Positions 16,638 to 25,016 of a DNA stretch of 64,000 nt are shown in pieces. The notes under the pieces were generated by a model. It had not been told where the DNA came from. It worked only from the letters and a program-made list of their open reading frames with translations, and ran no database searches. The position numbers and the translations under genes are program-made. Position 1 is the first letter of the stretch, and each line of letters opens with the position of its first letter. Origin of the DNA: Paractinoplanes pyxinae (GTDB taxonomy: Bacteria > Actinomycetota > Actinomycetes > Mycobacteriales > Micromonosporaceae); NCBI RefSeq assembly GCF_026626335.1, contig NZ_JAPNTZ010000014.1:1-64000 (forward strand), read 5' to 3'.

Positions 16638-17657
16638 TTACGGCCCTTCGGCGGGGTCGAAAGTTCCGAGAACGGCGGCCCCGCGCACACGTCCCTCGGC
16701 GAGGTCGATCAGCGCGGCGTCGGCGTTCTCCCACGCGTACGGGGTCACGGCGACCTCGAGGCGGTGGTGTTCGGCGAAGTCGAGCAGATCGCGGCCGTCC
16801 TGCCGGGTGTTGGCGGTGACGCTGCGCACCGTGCGTTCCTGGAACAGCTCTTCCTCGTAGCGCAGGGACGGGATGTCGGTCAGGTAGATGCCGGCGATGG
16901 CCAGCGTGCCGCCCCGATCCAAGGCCCGCAGCGCCGTCGGCACGAGCGTGCCCACCGGCGCGAAGATGATGGCCGAGTCCAGCGGCACCGGCGGTCCTTC
17001 GCCGGCGTCGCGGGCCGAGGCGGCGCCCAGGTCGAGTGCCAGCTGCTGGGCGCGGGGTGAGCGGGTCAGCACGTGCACCTCGGCGCCCTGGGCGATCGCC
17101 ACCTGGGCGGTGAGGTGCGCGGAACCGCCGAAACCGTAGATGCCCAGGCGGCCGCCGGGCGGCAGGTCGGACAGGCGGAGTGCGCGGAAGCCGATGATGC
17201 CGGCGCACAACAGCGGCGCGAGCTCCGCGTCGGTGTAGCCGGACGGAAGCGCGTACGCGAAATCGGCCCGGACCGTGGTGAACTCGGCGTACCCGCCGTC
17301 GGCGTCCCAGCCGGTGTATCGCGAGGCCGGGCACAGGTTCTCGTTGCCGCGCGTACAGAAGTGGCAGGTGCCGTCGGTCTCGCGCAGCCAAGCCACGCCG
17401 ACCCGGTCGCCCGCCCGCCATCCGGTGACGTCCGCGCCGACCTCGGCCACGTGCCCGACCACCTCGTGCCCCGGCACCACCGACCGCCGATGCACCGGCA
17501 GCTCGCCCGACGCCACGTGCAGGTCGGTGCGGCACACGCCGCACGCGTCCACCGCGACCAGCAACTCGCCGGCACCGGGCCGGGGCGTCGCCATCTCGAC
17601 CCGGCTCACCGCGCGGCGCACGTCGGCGCCCGGATTCGTCACCTGCCAGCCCAGCAT
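16638..17657 (-). CDS. Zinc-dependent alcohol dehydrogenase (AdhA-like)
   Basis: 339 residues, MDR superfamily. The catalytic zinc region is CGVCRTDLHV, then PGHEVVGHVAEVG. The structural zinc loop is CHFCTRGNENLC. The NAD(P) fold is GIYGFGGSAHLTAQVAIAQG. The motif order matches the AdhA class of actinobacterial alcohol/aldehyde dehydrogenases. The start at ATG 17657 has a strong GGAGGTGGG site. It is divergent from the lycopene cyclase gene across only 46 bp and may share a control region with it. Confidence 0.9.
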   Translation of the reverse strand: MLGWQVTNPGADVRRAVSRVEMATPRPGAGELLVAVDACGVCRTDLHVASGELPVHRRSVVPGHEVVGHVAEVGADVTGWRAGDRVGVAWLRETDGTCHFCTRGNENLCPASRYTGWDADGGYAEFTTVRADFAYALPSGYTDAELAPLLCAGIIGFRALRLSDLPPGGRLGIYGFGGSAHLTAQVAIAQGAEVHVLTRSPRAQQLALDLGAASARDAGEGPPVPLDSAIIFAPVGTLVPTALRALDRGGTLAIAGIYLTDIPSLRYEEELFQERTVRSVTANTRQDGRDLLDFAEHHRLEVAVTPYAWENADAALIDLAEGRVRGAAVLGTFDPAEGP

Positions 17658-17703
17658 GACCCACCTCCGTACCCATCCTGACGCGGCGTGGCAGGCTTTG
17701 CCG

Positions 17704-18867
17704 GTGAGCGAACCCGTGGATGTGGACCTGGTGCTGGTGGGCGGGGGCGGCGCCGCCTCGCTGGTGCTGGCCGCGCTGGGACGGCGGAGACCCGATGTGC
17801 GGGTGGCGATCGTCGACCCGGTGCACAAGCGGGGGCAGGACCGCACCTGGGCCTTCTGGGGCACGCCGGGCACGTTCCTCGACCCGCTGCTGAGCGCGAG
17901 CTGGGACGAGGCCGACGTGGTGACGCCGGGCGGCCGCCGGGTGCTGCCGCTGAACCCCTTGCGGTACGCCATGTTGCGCTCGGCGCCGCTGTACGAGCTG
18001 GCCGGGCAGGCCGAGAAAGACCTTTCCGCCGTACGGGTCACCGCCCCCGCCTCGCAAGTGCTCGACGACGGTGAGCGGGTGCTGGTCACCGGGCCGGACG
18101 GGGTGCCGCTGGTGCGGGCCGGGTGGGCGCTCGACTCGCGGCCGCGGCCGCCCCGGCGCCCCGGGCGCACGAGCTGGCTGCAGCACTTCCGGGGCTGGTG
18201 GCTCGAGGCGGACGGGCCGGCGTTCGACCCCGGCCGGGCGGTGCTGATGGATTTCCGGACGCCGCAGCCGGCCCGCGGGGTGTCGTTCGGCTACGTGCTG
18301 CCGGTCAGCGACCGCTTCGCGCTGGTCGAGTACACCGAGTTCTCGCCGGCGGTGCTCACCGGCGACGAGTACGACGCGGCGCTGCGCGGCTACGCCGGGC
18401 TGCTCGGCCTCGACCTCACCTCGCTGCGGGTGCGCGAGGTCGAGGACGGCGTCATCCCGATGACCGACGGGCCGTTCGACTCGCACCCGTCGCCCCGGGT
18501 GGTGCGCCTCGGAACCGCGGGCGGCGCGACCCGGCCGTCGACCGGCTTCACGTTCTCAGCGATGGCCCGCCAGGCCGAGGACGTCGCCCGGGCGGTCGCG
18601 GCCGGCCGTCCGCCGGTGCCGGGCCCGGCCTATCCGGCGCGGCACAGGTGGATGGACGCCGTGCAGTTGCGGGCCCTCGACCGGGGGCTGGTGGACGGGG
18701 TCGCCTTCTTCGACCGCCTGTTCGCGCGCAACCCGGCCGAGCGGGTGCTGCGCTTCCTCGACGGCACGACGACGCTGCGCGAGGACCTGGCGCTGATGGC
18801 CTCGACGCCCCTGCTGCCGATGACGCGGGCGGCCTTCGGCGACGCCGTCGCCCGGGTGCGGCGCTGA
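17704..18867 (+). CDS. crtY: Lycopene beta-cyclase (CrtY-type), stand-alone
   Basis: 387-residue flavoprotein. The N-terminal fold is LVLVGGGGAASLVLAAL, followed by family blocks DRTWAFWG, LQHFRGWWLE, VLMDFRTPQ and FGYVLPVSDRFALVEYTEFSP. A late block is GGATRPSTGFTFSAMARQA. These match CrtY/CrtL cyclases that close the ends of lycopene to beta-ionone rings. The start is GTG 17704, the only start that leaves the fold intact and clears the divergent gene. No crtE, crtB or crtI lies in the window, so it must act on carotenoid made elsewhere or have another polyene substrate. Confidence 0.85.
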   Translation: MSEPVDVDLVLVGGGGAASLVLAALGRRRPDVRVAIVDPVHKRGQDRTWAFWGTPGTFLDPLLSASWDEADVVTPGGRRVLPLNPLRYAMLRSAPLYELAGQAEKDLSAVRVTAPASQVLDDGERVLVTGPDGVPLVRAGWALDSRPRPPRRPGRTSWLQHFRGWWLEADGPAFDPGRAVLMDFRTPQPARGVSFGYVLPVSDRFALVEYTEFSPAVLTGDEYDAALRGYAGLLGLDLTSLRVREVEDGVIPMTDGPFDSHPSPRVVRLGTAGGATRPSTGFTFSAMARQAEDVARAVAAGRPPVPGPAYPARHRWMDAVQLRALDRGLVDGVAFFDRLFARNPAERVLRFLDGTTTLREDLALMASTPLLPMTRAAFGDAVARVRR

Positions 18868-18903
18868 GGCTGTTACGGTTTCCGGCAGCTGCGACTCGAG
18901 GAG

Positions 18904-18972
18904 GTGAGACCGATCAACGTACGTGGTGGTCGGGCGCTTCCCGGTTGTCGGCCGGCGATGCGCTCTGTGTAG
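18904..18972 (+). other. Possible 22-codon leader reading frame with hairpin
   Basis: A GTG at 18904 directly behind GAGGAG opens a 22-codon frame (VRPINVRGGRALPGC... MRSV) ending at TAG 18970-18972. This is 24 bases before the alpha/beta hydrolase start. A perfect hairpin CGCTCT-GTGT-AGAGCG (18961-18976) overlaps its end. It could be a translated leader or attenuator, but the ribosome site abuts the GTG too closely for confidence. A simple operator is the alternative. Confidence 0.25.
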
Positions 18973-18996
18973 AGCGGGCTGAGCCGGAGGCAAGTC

Positions 18997-19671
18997 ATGG
19001 ACGCTTCTTTTCTTGTGAACGAAACGATTCCCGGCACGCTGTGGGAACCTGATTTTCTTCTGAACGGCACTGTTCCGGGCACGCTGTGGGAACCGGACGG
19101 TGGCGACGGGCCGTTGATCCTCGTCGCGCACGGCGGTGGGCAGCACCGGGGCTCGCCGGCGGTGGTCGGCCGGGCGCGGATGCTGGTCGCGGCGGGGTTC
19201 CGGGTGGCCGCACTGGACGCGCCTGGATCTGAATCCCCGATGCAGGGCCCGGCCGAAGGTCTGGCTGAGCGTCTGAACCGGATCAACGCCGAGGTGGCCG
19301 CGCGCGCCGTCCCGGAATGGAAGGCCGCCCTGGACCTGCTCGCGCCGGACGGGCCGGCCGGCTTCTGGGGTGTCTCGATGGGCGCGGTGATCGGCCTGGA
19401 GGTGCTGGCCGCCGAACCCCGGATCACGGCGGGAGTGCTCGGCCTGACCGGCGCCCGCCCCGACCTGGCGAGACGCATCACCGTCCCGATCGAGTTCGCC
19501 CTGCAGTGGGACGACGAGCTGGTGTCGCGGGAGTCGGCGCTGGCACTGTTCGACGCTTTCGCCTCCGCCGAGAAGTCTCTGCACGCCAACCCGGGCCGCC
19601 ACACCGAACTGCCCCGGCACGAGGCGGACAGCGCGGTCCGCTTCTTCCAACGCCACCTGCGGCCGGCCTAG
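18997..19671 (+). CDS. Alpha/beta hydrolase (dienelactone hydrolase-like)
   Basis: 224 residues. The alpha/beta-hydrolase core has LILVAHGGGQHRG as the oxyanion strand, nucleophile Ser in GFWGVSMGA (about 127), a late acid in LQWDDELVSRESAL and His in NPGRHTELP. This resembles small DLH/BAAT-type esterases; the substrate is unknown. A GGAGG site lies 7 bases before ATG 18997. The first 34 residues contain a duplicated 15-residue unit (FLVNETIPGTLWEPD then FLLNGTVPGTLWEPD), which adds an extra N-terminal strand. Confidence 0.8.
   Translation: MDASFLVNETIPGTLWEPDFLLNGTVPGTLWEPDGGDGPLILVAHGGGQHRGSPAVVGRARMLVAAGFRVAALDAPGSESPMQGPAEGLAERLNRINAEVAARAVPEWKAALDLLAPDGPAGFWGVSMGAVIGLEVLAAEPRITAGVLGLTGARPDLARRITVPIEFALQWDDELVSRESALALFDAFASAEKSLHANPGRHTELPRHEADSAVRFFQRHLRPA
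19009..19098 (+). repeat. In-frame 45-bp tandem duplication in the hydrolase gene
   Basis: Two 45-base units (19009-19053 and 19054-19098) encode FLVNETIPGTLWEPD and FLLNGTVPGTLWEPD; 12 of 15 residues are identical. The shared core GGCACGCTGTGGGAACC is identical in both. It looks like a recent in-frame slippage or duplication that has begun to diverge. Confidence 0.85.
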
Positions 19672-19911
19672 CGCCGTCGACAAACGCTGCGCCGGGGCGG
19701 ATTCGGTCGTTCCGCCGACCTCGCCATGCCGGTGAGATCGCAGGTGCGCGGTCGAGTTCGGCCGCCCCGGTTGGTGCGGCATGCGCCTCGCCGACATCGG
19801 CGGGAGTCGTGCGTGATCGCCGCGCATTCATGGTGCGGCATCGGGTGCCTGGTGCGGCGAGGCGGTCACTGGGCGTGCGGATCGGTGATGAGTAGCCCCA
19901 GCGGGGAGGGT

Positions 19912-20739
19912 TCAGGCGGGCAGGCCGACTGCCGTAAGGCTGGATCGCCACAGCCGGGCCGCGCGGGACGGGTCCGTCGAGCGTGGGGTCGCCCGGAAGG
20001 GCGCGCGCCAGGCGAAGTAGCCGCCGGGCGCGAGGCCAGCCGGGTCGGTGGCCAGCCAGAGCAGGGTGTCGGCGCCCTCGACGGGGCTCCGAAAGACGTG
20101 GCGCGCCAGGCTGAAGGTAGGGCTCTTGATGCCGAAGCCGCTGCGGATCAGGCCCGGAAAGTAACAGGTCGGGACGATCCCGTACGACGACCAGCGCCTG
20201 CTCGCCTCGACGGTGAACAGGATGTTGGCCTGCTTGCTGGCGCCGTACGCCAGCCAGCGCAGGTGCTGCCGCCGCCCGGGCTGGTCGACGTCCAGGGCAC
20301 CCCACGCCTCGGCTGCCGACGACGTGGTGACGATCCGAGCCGGCGACGACGGCGTAGCGGCGGCTCGCAGACGATCGAGCAGCAGGTGCGTGAGCAGGAA
20401 GCCGCCCAGATGGTTGATCTGCATCGTCGGGTCCAGCCCATCAACCGTCATCGGCCTCACCCCGGTCAGCAGCCCCGCGTTATTGGCCAGCACGTGAATG
20501 CGTTCATGCTCGCCCGCGATGCGAGCACCGACCGCGCGAACCTCGTCAAGCACGGCAAAGTCGGCCCGATAGGTAGGCGGCGTGCCCCCACCCGCCTCGC
20601 GCACCTCAGCAGCAGCCGCGGCCAGACGAACGGGGTCGCGCCCCAGCAGAATCACCTCATCGCCGCGGCGCGCCAGGCCCACAGCGGCGGCCCGCCCAAT
20701 CCCAGAGCTGGCGCCGGTCACGACAACCGTACGAGGCAT
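19912..20739 (-). CDS. Short-chain dehydrogenase/reductase (retinol-dehydrogenase-like)
   Basis: 275 residues, classical SDR fold. The cofactor loop is VVVTGASSGIGRAAAVGLARRG, then ILLGRD (favouring NADP), NNAG, the catalytic serine in TTSSAAE and YGASKQAN (Tyr-x-x-x-Lys). The long C-terminal lid is typical of the WW-domain-oxidoreductase/retinol dehydrogenase-like group. The substrate is unknown. The 240 bases downstream (19672-19911) contain three TGGTGCGGC words but no gene I can see. The 89-bp repeats begin just upstream of its start. Confidence 0.88.
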   Translation of the reverse strand: MPRTVVVTGASSGIGRAAAVGLARRGDEVILLGRDPVRLAAAAAEVREAGGGTPPTYRADFAVLDEVRAVGARIAGEHERIHVLANNAGLLTGVRPMTVDGLDPTMQINHLGGFLLTHLLLDRLRAAATPSSPARIVTTSSAAEAWGALDVDQPGRRQHLRWLAYGASKQANILFTVEASRRWSSYGIVPTCYFPGLIRSGFGIKSPTFSLARHVFRSPVEGADTLLWLATDPAGLAPGGYFAWRAPFRATPRSTDPSRAARLWRSSLTAVGLPA

Positions 20740-20753
20740 CTTCCGACCCTATC

Positions 20754-21020
20754 GATCATGCCGGCCACCGCGCCGGACCTAGCCGGCTTCGCCGTCCCAC
20801 CAGCCGTAACGTCAGGCGACCGAAGTCATGCTGATCGCTATGGATCAAGCTGGCCACCGTGCCGGCCCTCGCCGGCTTCGTTGTCGCACCGGCCGTGAGC
20901 TCAGGCGGCCGTCGTCGTGCTGGACGGTATAGATCATGCTGGCCGCCGTGCCGGACCCCGCCGGTTTCGTTGTCGCACCGGCCGTGAGTTCGGGTGGCCG
21001 TCGTCGTGCTGGTCGCTATC
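20754..21020. repeat. Three 89-bp tandem repeats ahead of the DUF998 gene
   Basis: Units at 20754-20842, 20843-20931 and 20932-21020 are each exactly 89 bases. A fourth unit starts at 21021 and runs into the coding start of the membrane protein gene. Each unit opens with GATCA(T/A)G and is preceded by TAT(C/G/A). The inner block (A/C)GCCGG(C/T)TTCG(C/T)(C/T)GTC is kept. Copies differ by scattered substitutions, so the array is not newly made. There are no unique spacers, so it is not CRISPR. Each boundary resembles a -10 box placed before an ATG, so the array may be multiplied promoter/start regions. Confidence 0.9.
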
Positions 21021-21024
21021 GATC

Positions 21025-21669
21025 ATGATGGGAGGCGTGACGAGACTGGCCGGCTTTGCTGCCGCCTTGGCGGTGACCGCCGGGGCCGTCGTCATGTTGT
21101 TCGCGTTGGTCGCCCCGGCGGGCAGCTGGTGGGACGGCTATGTCAGCGAGGCCGGCACGGCCGGGCAGCCCTACGCGATCCCGTACCGAAGCGGTCTGGT
21201 CCTGTTAGCCGCCGGTGTCGCCCTGCTCGGGTGGGCGTTGCGCGACCTGCGCCTGGTCAGCGCTTGCCTGCTGATCGCGGCGGTGCTGGCGGCCACCTCG
21301 GGCCTGGTCGCATGCAGCGACACATGCCCCCTACCTCCTTACGAGCCCGCCACAGCAGCCGACATCATCCACGCCTCAGCCAGCGTCGTCGGCATGATCG
21401 TCCTGGCCGGCGCCATGGCCGCCGTCTGGTTCGCGCACCCCCGCCCAGCCCTGACCCGCCTCTCCGCCGTCAGCGCCATCCTGATCGTGCCGATCGGCGC
21501 CGCCCTAGGCTTGACCATGCTGTTCGTCGGCCGCAGCGACTTCGGCGCCCTCGTCGAGCGCCTGGCCCTGATAGTCGCAGTCTTCTGGCTGGTCGGCACG
21601 GGCCTGACCATCGCGCTCACCCCGACCCACCGCCGAACATCCCGCCCGCTCCAGCGACCGCGAACGTAG
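21025..21669 (+). CDS. DUF998 family integral membrane protein
   Basis: 214 residues with about six hydrophobic segments. The features match DUF998: a first loop YVSEAGTAGQPYAIPYRSG after helix 1, a small cysteine loop ACSDTCPLPP, then HASASVVGMIVLAGAMAAV and helices to the C terminus. The function of the family is not established. ATG 21025 or 21028 is likely; TATCGAT at 21017-21023 sits where a -10 box would make the message leaderless, and no good ribosome site precedes either ATG. The start lies inside the fourth, partial copy of the 89-bp repeat. Confidence 0.78.
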   Translation: MMGGVTRLAGFAAALAVTAGAVVMLFALVAPAGSWWDGYVSEAGTAGQPYAIPYRSGLVLLAAGVALLGWALRDLRLVSACLLIAAVLAATSGLVACSDTCPLPPYEPATAADIIHASASVVGMIVLAGAMAAVWFAHPRPALTRLSAVSAILIVPIGAALGLTMLFVGRSDFGALVERLALIVAVFWLVGTGLTIALTPTHRRTSRPLQRPRT

Positions 21670-21677
21670 TTCTACGG

Positions 21678-23276
21678 TCAGTTGGTGGGGAGGGTGGCCG
21701 GCTCGGGGAGGGCGACCGTGTAGCGGTTCTTGCCGGCGGCCTTGGCGGCGTACATGGCCTCGTCGGCGGCGTGGATCAGGCGTTCGGCGTCGGTGGGGGC
21801 GGCGTCGGCGTCGGCTACTGCGACACCGACGCTGCAGCTGATTGTCACGGGCTGGCCGTCGATGTCGAACGGGGTTCGCAGGCTGGTCACGATGCGCTCG
21901 GCGAAAGGCTCGGCAGCCGGGGTCGCCGCCAGGACTGCGAACTCGTCGCCGCCCAGACGCGCAACGGTGTCGCCTGAGCGTGCGCATTGCGTCAGTCGGC
22001 GTGCGACCTCGACCAGCAGTTGGTCGCCGGCGGCGTGGCCCAGGCCGTCGTTGACTGCCTTGAAGCCGTCCAGGTCGATGAAAAAGACTGCGCGCGGCTC
22101 GCCAGGGTCGGCCTGATCGAGGCGCTCACGGAAAAGTGCGCGATTGGGCAGGGAAGTGAGCGCGTCGTGCATCGCCAGGTGGCGCAGCTCGTCCTCGCGG
22201 TCGAGCAGGCGCGCCTCGACCGTCTTGCGTCGCTCGATGTCGTGACGCAGGGCGGCCGTCGCGTCCGCGACCTTCTTGAGCGCGCGTCGCCGCGAGTCGG
22301 CGAGCACCCCGGCCAGCACGGTGACCAGCACCCCGATGGCCAGCGTGGCGAACGGCAGCCGGCGGTCGGTCTCGCTGATCAGGCGCTCGGTCGGCTTGAT
22401 GTCGATCTGCCACTCGCGCTCACCGACGTACACCGATCGCACCCGGCCGAGGCTGCGGTCGGCCAGCAGCTTCGCGGGGGCGCTGGTCGAGGCGACCGGC
22501 GTCAGCTTCGACCCCTCCAGGTCGCTCAGCGTCACCTTGACCAGTTCACCCGCGTAGGCGTGCAGGGTCTCCTCGACGAAGTCGCTGCCGCGCATCGACA
22601 GCGTGACCCAGCCCAGGAACTGCCCGGCGGCCGGCGTACCGACCGCTCCGGTCACCGGGGCGGCCAGCAGGAAGGCCTGCTGACGCTGCGCGGCCGGCAG
22701 ATTGCGGTCCTTCAGAAGCACGTACGGGTGGCTTGCCGTGACCTCGCCGCTGGCCCGCGCGAAACGCAGCGCGGCCGCCGGCTCCTCGGCCTGGGTGACG
22801 TCGAGGCCGGAGGTGAGCGTCACGCGGTCGAGGGACCGGCTGAAGATCAGGAATTGGTGTTCCAGCGCGTCGCCGGTGGCGTTCAGCCGTATCTTGTCGG
22901 CGCCTCGGGCGCGCCAGAACCGTTGCACCTCGTCCACGTCGCTGACCTGGGCCGGCACGATGAAGCCGACGGTGCTGGCCCCAGGCAGCCGGTCGCGGGT
23001 CAGTCGCGAGGTGACGGCCTCGAAGTCGGCCGCGTTGAAGTCGGTCTGCGAGCCCACAGCCGCCGTGATGTCGGCCAGGGTCTCGGTGTAGCGGGACGCC
23101 TCGTTGGCCACCGCGCGCTGGATGGCCTCGGCGTTGTGATCCATCAGCAGGGCGGCCTGCCGGTGCTGCACCTGCTGGACCTCGAAGGTCGCCAGCAACG
23201 TCGCCACTCCACCGCCCACGAGCACGGCCAGCACCAGGGCAACGCCGAGCCAACGGCGGAGGCCGGTTGCCATCAT
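21678..23276 (-). CDS. CHASE-domain diguanylate cyclase (GGDEF)
   Basis: 532 residues. Membrane helix 1 (about 9-30) is followed by an extracytoplasmic CHASE sensor domain (about 80-290; STVGFIVPAQVSDVDEVQRF, LGWVTLSMRGSDF) and helix 2 (about 312-330). A coiled-coil stretch (RRALKKVADATAALRHDIER) leads to a GGDEF domain. The active site ARLGGDEFAVL is intact, and an RSGD inhibitory site lies five residues before it. It should make cyclic di-GMP in response to an external small molecule. No EAL domain is fused. It stands alone, convergent with the DUF998 gene 8 bases away. Confidence 0.92.
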   Translation of the reverse strand: MMATGLRRWLGVALVLAVLVGGGVATLLATFEVQQVQHRQAALLMDHNAEAIQRAVANEASRYTETLADITAAVGSQTDFNAADFEAVTSRLTRDRLPGASTVGFIVPAQVSDVDEVQRFWRARGADKIRLNATGDALEHQFLIFSRSLDRVTLTSGLDVTQAEEPAAALRFARASGEVTASHPYVLLKDRNLPAAQRQQAFLLAAPVTGAVGTPAAGQFLGWVTLSMRGSDFVEETLHAYAGELVKVTLSDLEGSKLTPVASTSAPAKLLADRSLGRVRSVYVGEREWQIDIKPTERLISETDRRLPFATLAIGVLVTVLAGVLADSRRRALKKVADATAALRHDIERRKTVEARLLDREDELRHLAMHDALTSLPNRALFRERLDQADPGEPRAVFFIDLDGFKAVNDGLGHAAGDQLLVEVARRLTQCARSGDTVARLGGDEFAVLAATPAAEPFAERIVTSLRTPFDIDGQPVTISCSVGVAVADADAAPTDAERLIHAADEAMYAAKAAGKNRYTVALPEPATLPTN

Positions 23277-23359
23277 GCTGGTCCTCGGGGTCGCAGGCGG
23301 GCGTCCCCTACTTATTCGGCGGGAAGCAGCCTCGTATGAGGGCGCCGCCGGAGCAAGAC

Positions 23360-23387
23360 GAAGGGGGCCGCCGAAGCGACCCCCTTC
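23360..23387 (-). terminator. Hairpin terminator of the osmoprotectant operon
   Basis: GAAGGGGG (23360-23367) and CCCCCTTC (23380-23387) form a perfect 8-bp stem that can be extended inward by CGC/GCG around a TTCG loop. It lies 28 bases past the stop of the binding-protein gene read leftward. There is no long T run, as often in actinobacteria. Confidence 0.6.
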
Positions 23388-23415
23388 ACCAGCCGAAGCT
23401 AGCTGAACCTGACGG

Positions 23416-24348
23416 TCAGACCAGCCCGTTCTCGGTCAGCCAGCCCTTGGCCACCGCGGCCGTGTCCTGCTTGTCGACCTGCACCTTGGCCAGCGTCGTG
23501 GTCAGGTTCTCGGTCGTCAGCTTGGCCGAGACGGCGTTGAGCGCGCCGCTCACGGTCGGGTTGTTGGCCGAGGAACGGATCAGCGGAATGATGTTCTCGG
23601 CCAGGTAGAGGTTCTTCGGGTCCTCGAGCACGACGAACTTGTTGGTCGCGATCGACGAGTCGGTGGAGAAGATGTTGCCGACCTGGATCTGGTTCTTGAC
23701 CAGCGCGTTGACGGTCAGCGGGCCGCCCGCGTCGAGCGGCTTGAACTCCTTGAAGGTGATGCCGTAGAGCTCCTTGAGGCCCTTGAGGCCCTGGTAGCGC
23801 TCCTGCCACTCGGGGCCGGCGCCGATCACGAGCTGGCCGGCGACCGGCTTGAGGTCGTCGATCGTCTTGAGGTTGAACTTGGTGGCCGTCTCTTGCGTGA
23901 CGGTCAGCGTGTCCTTGTCCTCGGCGGGGGACTGCTCGAGCACCTCGGTGCCCGCGGGCAGCACCTTCTTGAGCGCGGCCAGCACGTCCTCGGGCTTGCT
24001 GACGCCCTCGGGCGCGCCGCCCTGCTGCAGCGCCGACAGCAGTGCGCCGTTGTACTCGGGCAGCAGGTCGATCGAGCCGTCCTGCAGCGCCTTGAGGTAC
24101 AGCTCGCGGGCGCCGATGTTGAACTGCCGCTTGACCTGTACGCCCTTCGCCTCCAGGGACTGGGCGTAGATCTCGGCCAGCAGCTCGCTCTCGGCGAAGT
24201 TGGCCGAGCCGATGGTGATGGTGCCCGGTGCGGCGCTGCCGCCGCCGTTGTCGTTGGCCAGCGGGTCTTCGTCGGCGCCGCAGGCGGTGAGGGCAACGGT
24301 GAGCGCCAGAGCTGCGGTCACCGCTGAGAAACGGCCAAAACGCTTCAT
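23416..24348 (-). CDS. Glycine betaine/osmoprotectant-binding lipoprotein (OpuCC-like)
   Basis: 310 residues. The lipoprotein signal is MKRFGRFSAVTAALALTVAL with lipobox LTAC. The OpuAC-type binding domain follows (ITIGSANFAESELLAEIYAQ, DLLPEYNGALLSALQ, IGAGPEWQERYQGLKGL, VGNIFSTDSSIATNKFVVLED). ATG 24348 has GAAAGG seven bases upstream. ATG 24363 is an alternative that would overlap the upstream permease stop as ATGA. It is the last gene of the four-gene importer and binds quaternary amines such as betaine or choline outside the cell. Confidence 0.92.
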   Translation of the reverse strand: MKRFGRFSAVTAALALTVALTACGADEDPLANDNGGGSAAPGTITIGSANFAESELLAEIYAQSLEAKGVQVKRQFNIGARELYLKALQDGSIDLLPEYNGALLSALQQGGAPEGVSKPEDVLAALKKVLPAGTEVLEQSPAEDKDTLTVTQETATKFNLKTIDDLKPVAGQLVIGAGPEWQERYQGLKGLKELYGITFKEFKPLDAGGPLTVNALVKNQIQVGNIFSTDSSIATNKFVVLEDPKNLYLAENIIPLIRSSANNPTVSGALNAVSAKLTTENLTTTLAKVQVDKQDTAAVAKGWLTENGLV

Positions 24349-24359
24349 GAACAGACCTT

Positions 24360-25016
24360 TCATCGGGATACCCGGAGACCGGGCGAAACGATCCAGCGCT
24401 GTGCGAACGCCAGAACCAGATCGAGCAGAACGGCCAGCACCGCGACGACGATGGCGCCGGCCAGCACACGGGAGTAGTCGTTGACGGCCAGGCCGTCGAT
24501 CAGCAGGCGGCCCAGGCCACCCAGGCCGACCGCGGCGGCCACGGTCGCGGTCGCAACCACCTGCAGCGCCGCGCTGCGGAAGCCGCTCATCAGCACCGGC
24601 AGCGCCATCGGCAGCTCGACGCGGGTGAGCACCTGCCACGGCCGCATGCCCACGCCACGGGCGGCGTCGACCACCCGCTGGTCGAGTGAGCGCAGACCGG
24701 CGTACGCGGAAGTGAGGATCGGTGGAATGACCAGGACGGTCAAGGCGATCAGCACCGGGAGCAGGCCCAGGCCGAGCAGCGTGACCATGAGCATCAGCAG
24801 GCCGAGCGTCGGCAGCGACCGGCCGGCGTTGCCCGCGTTGATGGCGATGAACGAGCCGCGCCCGGTGTGCCCGATGTACAGGCCGATCGGCAGCGCGATC
24901 ACCGTGCCGATGGCCAGCGCCAGCAACACGTACCAGAGATGGGAGAGGATCAGCTGCGGGATGCTGCCCGCGCTGAAGTCCCAGTGTGCCGCGTCGAACA
25001 GGTAGTCGAGGTTCAC
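24360..25016 (-). CDS. Osmoprotectant ABC transporter permease (OpuCD/OpuCB-like)
   Basis: 218 residues with about five to six membrane segments. The inner-membrane signature includes GLRSLDQRVVDAARGVGMRPWQVLTRVELP, the EAA-type loop. A short N-terminal periplasmic-type stretch (NLDYLFDAAHWDF) precedes helix 1. GTG 25016 overlaps the stop of the previous permease (GTGA). It forms the pore together with the other permease. Confidence 0.9.
   Translation of the reverse strand: MNLDYLFDAAHWDFSAGSIPQLILSHLWYVLLALAIGTVIALPIGLYIGHTGRGSFIAINAGNAGRSLPTLGLLMLMVTLLGLGLLPVLIALTVLVIPPILTSAYAGLRSLDQRVVDAARGVGMRPWQVLTRVELPMALPVLMSGFRSAALQVVATATVAAAVGLGGLGRLLIDGLAVNDYSRVLAGAIVVAVLAVLLDLVLAFAQRWIVSPGLRVSR

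Noticed and set aside
17704..18867. Start of a carotenoid gene cluster
   Set aside because: Neighbours are an alcohol dehydrogenase and an unrelated hydrolase; no crtE, crtB or crtI.
20754..21020. A CRISPR array
   Set aside because: The units are contiguous with no variable spacers, and no cas gene is present.
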